Below are positions 6,986-15,109 of a stretch of DNA of 64,000 nt, one piece after another. This DNA comes from an uncultured Lachnospiraceae bacterium. GTDB lineage: Bacteria > Bacillota > Clostridia > Lachnospirales > Lachnospiraceae. The stretch covers positions 1 to 64,000 of the forward strand of contig CAKRJH010000009.1 in the NCBI GenBank assembly GCA_934351255.1, written 5' to 3'. The position numbers were made by a program, and so were the translations under genes. The notes below the pieces were generated by a model that saw only the letters and a program-made list of their open reading frames with translations, was not told the DNA's origin and ran no database searches. How positions within the stretch are numbered: the stretch's first letter is position 1; each line of letters starts with the position of its first letter.

Positions 6986-8671
6986 TTATTCAATCATCTG
7001 GAAGTATTTAAGTGCATCTATAATAGCTTCCCTTTTTTCAGCTGTTACCTGTGGCACTTTTGCCTTGCCTTCACCTGTGTTATAGTTTTCCCTTTCTATA
7101 ATTCCAAATTCACGTTTTACTTGTGCTATATATAAATTTGTTACATGCAGGTCATATTTATTTTGCACATATTCCTGTATTTCTTTATATGTTGCTTTGC
7201 TTTCTGCACTTGTTATGTCTAATTCCGACATATCCAATCTTACCTTAATTTCGGCATCTGGAGCCTTTCGGGACAATAAAATTACAGTTTCCACATGCAC
7301 CGTATTCGGGAACATATCCACATTACACATCCGTTCCACCCGGTACCCTCTCTCCTGCAGCACCACCAGATCCCTGGCCAGGCTCGTCGGCTTGCACGAG
7401 ATATATACCAGATGTTCCACGCCATAATCGATGATCTTGTCGAGCGCTTTCGGATGGATGCCGTCGCGCGGTGGATCCAGGATAATATAATCCGGACGCT
7501 CCCGGATCTCATCGATCACCTTGAGCACGTCCCCGGCCATAAACTCGCAGTTGGTCAGGCCGTTCATGGCCGCGTTTTCTCTCGCCGCCTCGACTGCCTC
7601 CTCCACGATCTCCACGCCGATCACATGGCCTGCCACAGGAGCGATGATCTGGGCAATGGTTCCGGTTCCGCTGTAGAGATCGAAGACTGTCTTGCCCTCA
7701 AAATCCGCATCGTGCGCCAGAATGTACTTGCGCGCCTGCTCGTAGAGCACCTCGGCTCCCTTTGTATTGGTCTGAAAAAAGGAAAAGGCAGAGATTCTGA
7801 ACTTCAATCCCAGGATTTCCTCCAGGAACCAGTCCCTGCCAAAGATCAGGCGTGTTTCATCGCTCTGCACCACATCCCCCATGCTGTCATTGAGAATGTG
7901 CAGAAATCCACAGATCTCTCCCTCCAGCGAGAGCGCCTTCAGGCGGTCTGCCAGTTCCAGGACCTGCTCTGTCAGATCCTGCTGGGATGAGGTCACCAGC
8001 CCCACCAGCAGTTCCCCGGTGGAGATAGAGCGGCGCACCAGAAGGTGACGGAGTACCCCCGTATGCGTATTCTTATGGTAATAGTCCAGTCCCTTTTCCC
8101 GTCCAAAGGCACATACACAATCCAGTATCCTGCTGAAATCCGGATGTACAATGGCACAGCCGGAGACCGGAAGAATATCATGAAAACTTCCTTTTTTGTG
8201 AAGCCCCAGCGTCAGCGGGCCATCCTTAACCTCATCGCCAAAAGAGAACTCCATCTTATTGCGATACTGCCACTGGGATGGACTTGGCAGGATCCCATCA
8301 TATACAAACTCCGAGATGCCATCGCAGACAGGCCGGATCAGGTCAAGCACCTGATTCTTCTTGAGTTCCAATTGTTCTTCATAGGGAAGCGTCTGATAAT
8401 TACATCCTCCACATGACCCAAAATACGGACAGGCCGCATCGGCTGTCTCCTGCGGTGCGGGTGCGATCACTTCCAGAAGCATTCCCTGCGGTTTTTCCCG
8501 GCGCGCTTTCTTGATGCGCACGGAGACAGTCTGTCCCGGCAGAACTCCCTTTACCTGTATCTGATACCGTACGTGTTCGCCCAGTCCATTGACTTCCTCG
8601 TACTCGACGATTCCTTTGTTGGGAAAGTCTGTCCTGGTGACTGTCCCCTGAATGATTTGTCCTCTTTTCAC
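6986..8671 (-). CDS. rlmD: 23S rRNA uracil-C5-methyltransferase with added C-terminal tail
   Basis: RumA/RlmD-type enzyme that makes 5-methyluridine in 23S rRNA from S-adenosylmethionine. A TRAM domain fills residues 1-60. Cys81, Cys87 and Cys90 (CPYFGSCGGC) bind the iron-sulfur cluster. VFDLYSGTG is the SAM loop, and ILDPPRDG plus the Cys of YISCKPTSLARDL form the catalytic site. The start is GTG at 8671, behind GGAG. At 561 residues it is about 90 longer than usual: after His459-Val-Glu the DNA becomes strongly AT-rich and encodes a tail beginning near LDMSELDITSAES. The tail is likely supplied by an element integrated here, restoring a complete gene end. Last gene of its operon, 21 bases after pheA. 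Confidence 0.93.
   Translation of the reverse strand: MKRGQIIQGTVTRTDFPNKGIVEYEEVNGLGEHVRYQIQVKGVLPGQTVSVRIKKARREKPQGMLLEVIAPAPQETADAACPYFGSCGGCNYQTLPYEEQLELKKNQVLDLIRPVCDGISEFVYDGILPSPSQWQYRNKMEFSFGDEVKDGPLTLGLHKKGSFHDILPVSGCAIVHPDFSRILDCVCAFGREKGLDYYHKNTHTGVLRHLLVRRSISTGELLVGLVTSSQQDLTEQVLELADRLKALSLEGEICGFLHILNDSMGDVVQSDETRLIFGRDWFLEEILGLKFRISAFSFFQTNTKGAEVLYEQARKYILAHDADFEGKTVFDLYSGTGTIAQIIAPVAGHVIGVEIVEEAVEAARENAAMNGLTNCEFMAGDVLKVIDEIRERPDYIILDPPRDGIHPKALDKIIDYGVEHLVYISCKPTSLARDLVVLQERGYRVERMCNVDMFPNTVHVETVILLSRKAPDAEIKVRLDMSELDITSAESKATYKEIQEYVQNKYDLHVTNLYIAQVKREFGIIERENYNTGEGKAKVPQVTAEKREAIIDALKYFQMIE
7283..7297 (-). other. Candidate integration (att) core inside rlmD
   Basis: These bases encode His-Val-Glu-Thr-Val of RlmD and read CATGTGGAAACTGTA on the minus strand. 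G+C changes here from about 60% upstream to about 30% downstream. Integrative elements of Firmicutes are known to use the same conserved segment of rumA as attB. No second copy was noticed in the window. Confidence 0.5.
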
Positions 8672-8692
8672 GCGAATTTCTCCATGTATGTT

Positions 8693-9856
8693 TTATTTGG
8701 TCTGAAAGTTGCCCAGAATCTTCAGAGAGCTGACACATTCTGCAACCGTGGCGAATGCATTGCGCACCCCCGGATCCTTCAGATTGCCCTCAAGGTCGAC
8801 AATGAAGCGGTATTCCCATTTCTGACCCTCCTTAGGCCCACCATCCATCGGTCTGGATTCGATCTTGGTCATATTCAGTCCATTGTAATAAAAGTTGGCC
8901 AGCATATTGTACAGAGATCCCACCTCATGTTTGATCTCAAAGGAAATACAGATCTTGTTGGCATCTTTCAAGTATTCTTTTTTGCTGGAAATAATGACAA
9001 AACGGGTGAAGTTCTGTTTATTGAAATTGATACCCTCACAAAGCACCTCCAGACCAAAGATCTGCGCTGCCCTCACACTTCCGATCGCTGCCATACTTCC
9101 ATCACCGGACTCGGCCACCTTTTTGGCAGCTCCGGCAGTGCTGGCAAATTCCTCGCCCTTCATCCAGTCGTGCTCCTCGAAGAAGGATTTGCACTGTTTC
9201 AATGCCTGCGGATGGGAATACACTGTGCGGATGTCCTCCAGACGGGTACCCGGCTTCACCAGGAGCGACTGCTGCACCCGCACCACATGCTCTGCCACCA
9301 ATGTATTATCACAATGTACCAGCAGATCATAAATATCCTGAATACTTCCCGTGGAGGTATTCTCGATCGGAAGTACGCCATATTCTGCCTCACCGGAGGC
9401 TACCGCTTCCATAACGTCCTTAAATGTGGTCCGGTTGAAGCTCTTTACATCCTCTCCGAAATATTCCAGCATCGCCTGCTCGCTGAATGCGCCACGCTCC
9501 CCAAAGAAACACACTCTGGTATCCGGTCCGATGTCCAGCTTGTCCACTTCCTGCAATGGGAAGTCAGCCTGCGTGGAATCACTCTCTCCCAGCTTCTGAT
9601 ACTGATATTTACGGCTGATGGACATGATCTGACGGAACAGGTCCTCAATCGCAGTCTCATTAAACGGACTGTCCGCCATTTTGCGCAGTGTCTGGATCTT
9701 CTCGTCCTCCCTGGCGGCATCGTATACTTTTTTCCCGGTACTTCTCTTGTAGGCTGCCACATCATTGGCCACCTCCATGCGCTCCTCAAACAACTTCACG
9801 ATCTGAGCGTCAATCTTGTCAATTTTACTGCGGCTTTCCTGCAAATCTACTACCAT
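8693..9856 (-). CDS. pheA: Bifunctional chorismate mutase / prephenate dehydratase
   Basis: Makes phenylpyruvate from chorismate through prephenate, the committed branch to phenylalanine. About 387 residues in three parts. Residues 1-85 are an AroQ chorismate mutase helix bundle (SRSKIDKIDAQIVKLFEERM). Residues about 110-285 are the prephenate dehydratase domain, with ENTSTGSI and the catalytic TRFVII motif. Residues about 300-385 are an ACT domain with the ESRP phenylalanine-binding motif, so feedback inhibition by phenylalanine is expected. The ATG at 9856 has GGAG nine bases upstream; Met codons earlier in frame have no such site. It lies 48 bases after the lipoprotein gene in the same operon. 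Confidence 0.95.
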   Translation of the reverse strand: MVVDLQESRSKIDKIDAQIVKLFEERMEVANDVAAYKRSTGKKVYDAAREDEKIQTLRKMADSPFNETAIEDLFRQIMSISRKYQYQKLGESDSTQADFPLQEVDKLDIGPDTRVCFFGERGAFSEQAMLEYFGEDVKSFNRTTFKDVMEAVASGEAEYGVLPIENTSTGSIQDIYDLLVHCDNTLVAEHVVRVQQSLLVKPGTRLEDIRTVYSHPQALKQCKSFFEEHDWMKGEEFASTAGAAKKVAESGDGSMAAIGSVRAAQIFGLEVLCEGINFNKQNFTRFVIISSKKEYLKDANKICISFEIKHEVGSLYNMLANFYYNGLNMTKIESRPMDGGPKEGQKWEYRFIVDLEGNLKDPGVRNAFATVAECVSSLKILGNFQTK

Positions 9857-9904
9857 ATCGGTTTTCTCCATTCTATATGTATTGTTCCCATGCACTTCGG
9901 CATT

Positions 9905-11086
9905 TTAATATTCCGGCACCTGCACAGCAGCGTCCTGCCCTGTGGCATCCTGACCCACAGCACCGTCCTGCGAATCGGTATTTGTCCCCGCATCGCCGGG
10001 TGCCGCATCCACCTGCGGGCTCTGCGCCGGCACAGCGGTTTTGGCCGGAAGCGGTGTCGCCTTTGGCGATGCCTTGGCATACTCCATGGTAAATCCTGCA
10101 TTCTTTGCGACCTTTTCCGTGATCAGTCCCTGACTCTGCGCCCAGGATATATACCGGTTCCAGTGTCCGGACTCAATGGTGCCCCACTGTCCCTGTTCAT
10201 CCAGCCACTGCCCGCTCATAAACTCCAGACTGTCCTGCAGCAGCGAAGCGCTGACCTCAGGAAGCTGGCTGCTCACCAGTCCGGCTGCCTCATCCGGATG
10301 CTGTGCCGCATACACATAGCCCTGTTTCACCACATTGAAAAACTCCTGTGCCAATCCGGCATTTTTCTCCAGAAATGCATCGTCTGCGATCAGGATCGGC
10401 GTATAGTAATCCAGTGCAGCACCGGCACTTCTCACCGGCAGAAAATTGTAGTCCAGACCGGCCTCATCGAGCTGGATGCAGCCCCAGTTAAAATATGTCC
10501 TGGCAGCCTGCACGTCCCCGGATAACTGTGACGGCAGATCTGTCAGAGTCTGTTCCACGGACTGATACGCAGGCTCCTGCCCCTGCTGTCCTGCCGCAAA
10601 CGCAAGTACAGCATCATCCGCTGTCTGGTTCATCTGGGCCACCGTGCAGTCCCGGATCAGTTCAAACTCATCCATACCACTGTCCGCCAGTGTGACATAC
10701 CCTGTGGTATTGTGCTGGAGCACGGCAGCCACCGCCGTCACGGCCAGAGGTTCCTTGCTTCCCAGTTCCAGTACCATGCGGTCCTGGGTATCCAGGCCGT
10801 ACTGTGCTTTGCCCCGGGCGACCATCTGCTCCGTATCCAGCCCTTCCTCCGGCTGGATAAATTCCACCTTCAGGCCGGCCTCTTCAAACCAGCCTTTCTG
10901 CTGTGCCACATAGAAACCGGCATCATTGACCGGTGTCTCTTCATCTAATATTACTTTGATAATGTTCTTGTCATCCTCGGTCTGCTCTACCTTTCCGGAG
11001 GACTTGGGCGTCTTTGTCTTCCCACATCCACACAGGCAGGCGGCCATGCTGATCCCCAGCAGGACAACCATCCATGGTTTCTTCAT
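9905..11086 (-). CDS. Solute-binding lipoprotein, NMT1/THI5-SsuA type
   Basis: Extracytoplasmic substrate-binding protein of the nitrate/sulfonate/thiamine-precursor ABC importer class, 393 residues. The signal peptide ends in the lipobox Leu-Cys-Gly-Cys, so Cys21 would be lipid-anchored. The start of the mature domain (VNDAGFYVAQQKGWFEEAGLKVEFI) is the hallmark of this family. Residues after about 335 form a low-complexity tail rich in Ala, Gln, Asp and Pro that is not part of the fold. No permease or ATPase gene is adjacent, so it must work with a transporter encoded elsewhere. The ligand is unknown. It follows the aminopeptidase gene by eight bases. Confidence 0.85.
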   Translation of the reverse strand: MKKPWMVVLLGISMAACLCGCGKTKTPKSSGKVEQTEDDKNIIKVILDEETPVNDAGFYVAQQKGWFEEAGLKVEFIQPEEGLDTEQMVARGKAQYGLDTQDRMVLELGSKEPLAVTAVAAVLQHNTTGYVTLADSGMDEFELIRDCTVAQMNQTADDAVLAFAAGQQGQEPAYQSVEQTLTDLPSQLSGDVQAARTYFNWGCIQLDEAGLDYNFLPVRSAGAALDYYTPILIADDAFLEKNAGLAQEFFNVVKQGYVYAAQHPDEAAGLVSSQLPEVSASLLQDSLEFMSGQWLDEQGQWGTIESGHWNRYISWAQSQGLITEKVAKNAGFTMEYAKASPKATPLPAKTAVPAQSPQVDAAPGDAGTNTDSQDGAVGQDATGQDAAVQVPEY

Positions 11087-11094
11087 ACTCTTTT

Positions 11095-12474
11095 CTATTC
11101 TCCTAAAAATGCCTCATAACAACGGTATGCCTCATAGACATCCGCCTTGCTGGTGATCTCCCATGGCGCATGCATATTCAGGACTGCCACACCACAGTCG
11201 ATGACTTCCATGCCATATAAAGACAGGATATAGGCGATCGTTCCGCCGCCTCCGATATCCACCTTGCCCAGCTCAGCCATCTGGAAATTCACGCCATGAT
11301 CGTCCATGATCCGGCGCAGCTTTGCCAGATATTCTGCATTGGCATCATTGGAACCGGACTTTCCACGGGATCCGGTAAATTTGCTGAATACCACGCCGCG
11401 TCCCAGGAAGGATGCACTTCTCTTCTCAAAGGCCTCGGCAAACAACGGATCATACGCTGCATTGACATCGGATGACAGCATGTGGCTGTGCGCCAGACAT
11501 CTCTTCAGTTTCAGTTCATTGTAATCTCCCTGCAGATTCAGGATCTCTGCCACGACATTTTCAAAGAAATGTGACTGCATGCCGGTCGCACCCACGCTGC
11601 CGATCTCCTCCTTGTCCACCAGCAGACAACATGCTGTCGTCTCCAGCTGCTGTGGTGCTGCAAGCATGGCAGCCAGAGAGGTGTACGCACAGACACGGTC
11701 GTCCTGTCCGTAAGACATGATCATGCTGCGGTCAAATCCCGCCTCGCGCGCCCGTCCCGCCGGAACGACTTCCAGCTCAGCAGACAGGAAATCCTCTTCC
11801 TCAATGTCATACTGCTCTTTTAAGATAGCAAGAACGCCTGCCTTGACCTTGTCCTTTTCCTCTCCGGTCAACGGCATGCTTCCCACCAGTACGTCGAGTT
11901 TTTCGCCCTCGATCACCTTGGCGGCCGTCTTCTGCATCTGATCCTGTGCCAGATGGATCAGAAGATCCGTCACACAGAATACCGGATCCTCCGGCTTCTC
12001 TCCGACAGAAACCGTAACCGTGGTTCCGTCTTTTTTGACAATGACACCATGAATCGCCAGAGGGATCGTAACCCACTGGTATTTCTTGATGCCGCCATAG
12101 TAATGCGTGTCCAGATACGCCATATCATCCGATTCATACAATGGATTCTGCTTCACATCCATACGAGGGGAGTCAATATGCGCTCCCAGAATATTCATGC
12201 CCTCCTCCAGAGGTGCCTTTCCGATCTGGAACATGGCTACGGATTTGTTCATGCAGACTGCATATACTCTGTCACCGGCCTGCAGTGGCTTTCCTGCTGC
12301 CAATGCCTCCTCCAGAGACTGATATCCGGCCTGTCTGGCCTGACGCAGAATCTCCGTCACACACTCACGCTCTGTCTTACCCACTGACAGAAAATCCAGA
12401 TATTGTTTATTTAAGCGATCCAGTTCCTCCTTCTGAGCCTCTGAATACGTTGTCCATGCATTTACTCTTTCCAT
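11095..12474 (-). CDS. M18 family aminopeptidase
   Basis: Zinc-dependent cytoplasmic aminopeptidase of family M18, which trims N-terminal acidic or neutral residues from peptides. 459 residues, the family's usual length. Metal and active-site segments seen in order are GAHIDSPRMD (His and the following Asp), KEEIGSVGATG (catalytic Glu pair), a PLF-type loop with DVNAAYDP, and HAPWEITSKADVYE near the C-terminus with the last His ligand. AAAGGATG precedes the ATG by about eight bases. It sits between ylbJ and the lipoprotein gene with short gaps. A role in peptide turnover is likely; a sporulation link is only suggested by the neighbour. Confidence 0.93.
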   Translation of the reverse strand: MERVNAWTTYSEAQKEELDRLNKQYLDFLSVGKTERECVTEILRQARQAGYQSLEEALAAGKPLQAGDRVYAVCMNKSVAMFQIGKAPLEEGMNILGAHIDSPRMDVKQNPLYESDDMAYLDTHYYGGIKKYQWVTIPLAIHGVIVKKDGTTVTVSVGEKPEDPVFCVTDLLIHLAQDQMQKTAAKVIEGEKLDVLVGSMPLTGEEKDKVKAGVLAILKEQYDIEEEDFLSAELEVVPAGRAREAGFDRSMIMSYGQDDRVCAYTSLAAMLAAPQQLETTACCLLVDKEEIGSVGATGMQSHFFENVVAEILNLQGDYNELKLKRCLAHSHMLSSDVNAAYDPLFAEAFEKRSASFLGRGVVFSKFTGSRGKSGSNDANAEYLAKLRRIMDDHGVNFQMAELGKVDIGGGGTIAYILSLYGMEVIDCGVAVLNMHAPWEITSKADVYEAYRCYEAFLGE

Positions 12475-12528
12475 GTTGAAACATCCTTTCTCCGGTCAAA
12501 TACTTGTCACTCGACATGACATACCAAG

Positions 12529-13503
12529 TTATATTGTAATACGTAATACGATCTGTGTCAAAAACAGAAGACCGGCCACCACGATCCCCTGGCACAGCTT
12601 ATCCCTCAGATATTCTCCCCCCGACAATCCGCTCCTGCCAAGGACCGCAATGGACTGCATCGCGCTGGACATTCCTCCAAATCCACACAGAAACGCCGTC
12701 CAGATCTGCCGCACCTCCAGACCCCTCTGCCACGTCCGCACGGTATTTCCACCGATGGTGATCTCGCACATCCCCGCCAGCAATGTCCTGGCATCCTCAC
12801 AGAACGGCAGTTTCTGCAGCAGATTGGCAAACACAGAAAAGATCACCATGTAGGCCCCCACTTTGAACAGCACCTGTACGCTGTCCTGAATACAGCGGTC
12901 CAGGCTTTCCATCAACGTACCTGTATGCAGCGTTTCCCCGTGAACAAGGCGGTCTGCACCCGCTCTGTGCGCAGGATGCCGCTCTTTATTTCTTCCCTGC
13001 AAGAGATATCCCTGCAGGAGATATTTTCCCCAACAGCACAGAAACGCTGCGATATAACCGATCACCAGCAGTATCACAGGATGCTTCATTCCCAGACAAT
13101 ATCCCGCCATATATTCCAGCAGAAACATCGGGCTGATATTATTGCACAGGATCAGCAGTCTCTGCCCTTCCTGTCTCGACATATCTCCCCGCTCACATGC
13201 CTCTCCCAGCATTTTTGCAGCCAGCGGAGGACCACTCATCAGGCCGGTCAGCCACGGAAAACATCCGGCGGCAGACATCGGGAGTACCCGGCCAAGCAGC
13301 GGATACATCCTGGCTCCAAGCACGGCCGGCAGATTCATCTGCTGTGCCATTCCGGTCAGCAGCATAAACGGAAACAACGTAGGCACGATCACCGTGGCCC
13401 ACAGCACAAGTCCCGCTCTGGCCCCCTGCTGTACCGTATGCGGCTGCCACAGGAACAGCCCCATCATCCCCAGTATCAAGATCCACGTTACTTTTTTTCT
13501 CAT
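12529..13503 (-). CDS. ylbJ: YlbJ-like sporulation membrane protein
   Basis: Integral membrane protein of the YlbJ/nucleoside-recognition (Gate) family, needed for spore cortex formation in Bacillus. About 324 residues with roughly eight hydrophobic segments. The family core is seen as TVIVPTLFPFMLLTGM, GCFPWLTGLMSGPPLAAKM and NNISPMFLLEYM, where Pro- and Asn-rich re-entrant motifs recur in both halves. The ATG at 13503 is preferred because the hydrophobic first helix starts right after it. A GTG 32 codons upstream is possible, but no strong ribosome binding site marks either. First gene of the operon that runs to rlmD. The transported substrate of the family is unknown. Confidence 0.8.
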   Translation of the reverse strand: MRKKVTWILILGMMGLFLWQPHTVQQGARAGLVLWATVIVPTLFPFMLLTGMAQQMNLPAVLGARMYPLLGRVLPMSAAGCFPWLTGLMSGPPLAAKMLGEACERGDMSRQEGQRLLILCNNISPMFLLEYMAGYCLGMKHPVILLVIGYIAAFLCCWGKYLLQGYLLQGRNKERHPAHRAGADRLVHGETLHTGTLMESLDRCIQDSVQVLFKVGAYMVIFSVFANLLQKLPFCEDARTLLAGMCEITIGGNTVRTWQRGLEVRQIWTAFLCGFGGMSSAMQSIAVLGRSGLSGGEYLRDKLCQGIVVAGLLFLTQIVLRITI

Positions 13504-13654
13504 ACCAAAGCGTATGCCACGGCATCTTAAAACAGAACAGGCACACGCTCGCAGGAGATTTCCACTCAGGCAAACAACGGTTTTCTCCACACCGGACACC
13601 TTACGAGCGTAGCAAACAACGGATCTCCCCCGGAATATTTCCTATAAATTTAAA

Positions 13655-13684
13655 AAAGAAGGATATCCTGCGATATCCTTCTTT
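13655..13684 (-). terminator. Terminator of the dnaE-pfkA operon
   Basis: Thirteen-base perfect stem, GAAGGATATC in the core with a four-base loop, followed on the minus strand by TTT. It lies 17 bases after the small acidic protein gene. Confidence 0.85.
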
Positions 13685-13700
13685 CGTATCCTGTTCATGA

Positions 13701-14009
13701 TTATTCTTCGTCTGAATCAGCCTCTGCGGATGGTTCCTCCGTGGAAGCCTCCGGCTCCTGTGCCGGTGTTTCCTCCTCAGACTCCGGTGCTGTCTCCTCA
13801 GAAACATCCTCGTCGTCCTCTTCGTCATCCTCAATATCCAGTGTCACATATTCTCTGGAATCCTCTGTGTCATCCAGATCAAAATCTTCAAAATCATCCT
13901 CCAGCATATCGTCCTGCTCATCAAGCCATTTCTTTGCGGCATAATATACACCTGCTCCGATCGCTGCCAGGGAAGCTACCCCAACTACCTTTTTCAGAAA
14001 ACTACTCAT
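13701..14009 (-). CDS. Small acidic membrane-anchored protein
   Basis: 102 residues. One N-terminal hydrophobic segment (about 6-25, KVVGVASLAAIGAGVYYAA) is followed by Lys-Lys and then an extremely acidic, disordered tail of Asp, Glu, Ser and Thr. It looks like a single-pass membrane anchor with the tail in the cytoplasm, similar in layout to YtxH-type proteins, but no known domain is recognised. It follows pfkA by 14 bases behind an AAAGGAG site and ends at the operon terminator. A role cannot be given from sequence. Confidence 0.75.
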   Translation of the reverse strand: MSSFLKKVVGVASLAAIGAGVYYAAKKWLDEQDDMLEDDFEDFDLDDTEDSREYVTLDIEDDEEDDEDVSEETAPESEEETPAQEPEASTEEPSAEADSDEE

Positions 14010-14023
14010 ACCCAGACTCCTTT

Positions 14024-15001
14024 CTAATACGTGGTTAATTTGCGTGTGATATGGAACAGATATGGATCCAGTCCCTTCTGCATAGCCAGAGCTTCCTGAA
14101 TATCATAATCCACAAACTCTCCATTCTTATATCCTACGACACGATTGCTTGCCCCCTCACACAGAAGCTCCACCGCTCTGGCACCCATCGCTGAGGCAAA
14201 GACACGATCCTTACAGGTAGGATTTCCACCTCTCTGGATATGTCCCAGGACGGTTGCCCTGGTCTCAACGCCGGTCGCTTCCTCGATGGCCTTGGCCATC
14301 TCATGGGAGTGGCCGATGCCCTCTGCATTTACAATAATGTGATTCTTCTTACCGATACGGCGGCGCATCTGGATCTTATCAATGATCTTATCCAGATTAC
14401 CATCATATGCCTCGGTCGTCAGAATATACTCTGCACCGCTGGCAATACCGGTCCAAAGAGCGATATGTCCTGCGGTACGTCCCATAACTTCCACGATACT
14501 GCATCGCTCATGAGACTCGGACGTATCACGTAGTTTATCCATCGCTTCCATCGCGGTATTGATCGCGGTATCAAATCCGATCGTATACTCAGTACATGCA
14601 ATATCCAGATCGATCGTACCCGGAACACCGATGGTGTTGATGCCGTTCTCTGCCAGACGGCTTGCTCCGTTGAAGGAACCGTCTCCACCGATGACCACAA
14701 TGCCGTCAATGCCGTGCTTGCGGCAGATCTCTGCACCCTTGACCTGGTACTCTTTTTCCTTAAACTCAAGACAGCGTGCGGTGTAAAGAATCGTTCCGCC
14801 CAGCTGGATGATGTCTGATACCGACAGGGTGTCCATATCGATGATCTCCTCATCTAATAATCCTGCATATCCCCTGCAGATTCCCTTTACCTTTACGCCA
14901 TTGGCGATTGCGGTACGAACTACAGCACGAATGGCCGCATTCATTCCAGGCGCATCTCCACCACTAGTCAACACTCCGATTGTCTTTACTGCACTGCTCA
15001 T
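14024..15001 (-). CDS. pfkA: ATP-dependent 6-phosphofructokinase
   Basis: Phosphorylates fructose 6-phosphate to the 1,6-bisphosphate in glycolysis. 325 residues, the bacterial PfkA length. GGDAPGMNAAIR is at 14-25. GGDGS at 105-109 has Gly at the position that selects ATP over pyrophosphate. PGTIDLDI holds both catalytic aspartates; the usual TIDND has Leu for Asn here. EVMGRTAGHIAL and HIQRGG follow. A promoter TTTACA-17-TAAAAT (15073-15101) lies in the dnaE-pfkA gap, so it can be expressed apart from dnaE. The aldolase for its product is at the right edge of the window, not in this operon. Confidence 0.97.
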   Translation of the reverse strand: MSSAVKTIGVLTSGGDAPGMNAAIRAVVRTAIANGVKVKGICRGYAGLLDEEIIDMDTLSVSDIIQLGGTILYTARCLEFKEKEYQVKGAEICRKHGIDGIVVIGGDGSFNGASRLAENGINTIGVPGTIDLDIACTEYTIGFDTAINTAMEAMDKLRDTSESHERCSIVEVMGRTAGHIALWTGIASGAEYILTTEAYDGNLDKIIDKIQMRRRIGKKNHIIVNAEGIGHSHEMAKAIEEATGVETRATVLGHIQRGGNPTCKDRVFASAMGARAVELLCEGASNRVVGYKNGEFVDYDIQEALAMQKGLDPYLFHITRKLTTY

Positions 15002-15072
15002 GTCTGTACTCCATTTCTTCTGTTAATCTCAAAAAAATGTATCGAATATCAAATTACGCATATCCACAGGAT

Positions 15073-15101
15073 ATTTTACGATAATTATGCCATTTTGTAA
15101 A
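15073..15101 (-). promoter_or_regulatory. Promoter for pfkA
   Basis: -35 TTTACA and -10 TAAAAT separated by 17 bases on the minus strand, about 75 bases before the pfkA ATG. Confidence 0.5.
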
Positions 15102-15109
15102 GGGATAGT

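Larger units (their letters stand above)
1..7297. mobile_element. Candidate integrated island next to rlmD (low G+C; outer end not seen)
   Basis: This stretch is much more AT-rich than the rest of the window. By eye it is in the low forties percent G+C over the aryl-acid genes and around 30% from about 3800 to 7290, against well over 50% in most of the DNA to the right. It contains a restriction-gene remnant, a shortened ORF6N gene, a MITE-like element and hypothetical genes. The composition changes inside rlmD at the codons for His-Val-Glu (about 7289-7297), a known kind of attachment site for integrative elements. No integrase, relaxase or second attachment site is visible, so the element may be decayed or extend left of the window. 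The aryl-acid genes may or may not belong to the same insertion. Confidence 0.45.

Noticed and set aside
6808..7011. A 67-residue plus-strand frame after the MITE-like element
   Set aside because: It crosses the rlmD terminator and the rlmD 3' end and has no ribosome binding site or recognisable content.
8573..10525. A 650-residue open frame on the plus strand
   Set aside because: It runs antisense through pheA, the lipoprotein gene and the start of rlmD, all of which have clear family motifs and ribosome binding sites. The antisense translation is rich in His, Cys and Leu as expected for a shadow frame in GC-rich DNA.
14024..15001. Inactive phosphofructokinase because TIDND reads TIDLD
   Set aside because: Both catalytic aspartates of the motif remain; only the Asn between them is changed, and the other active-site segments are intact.
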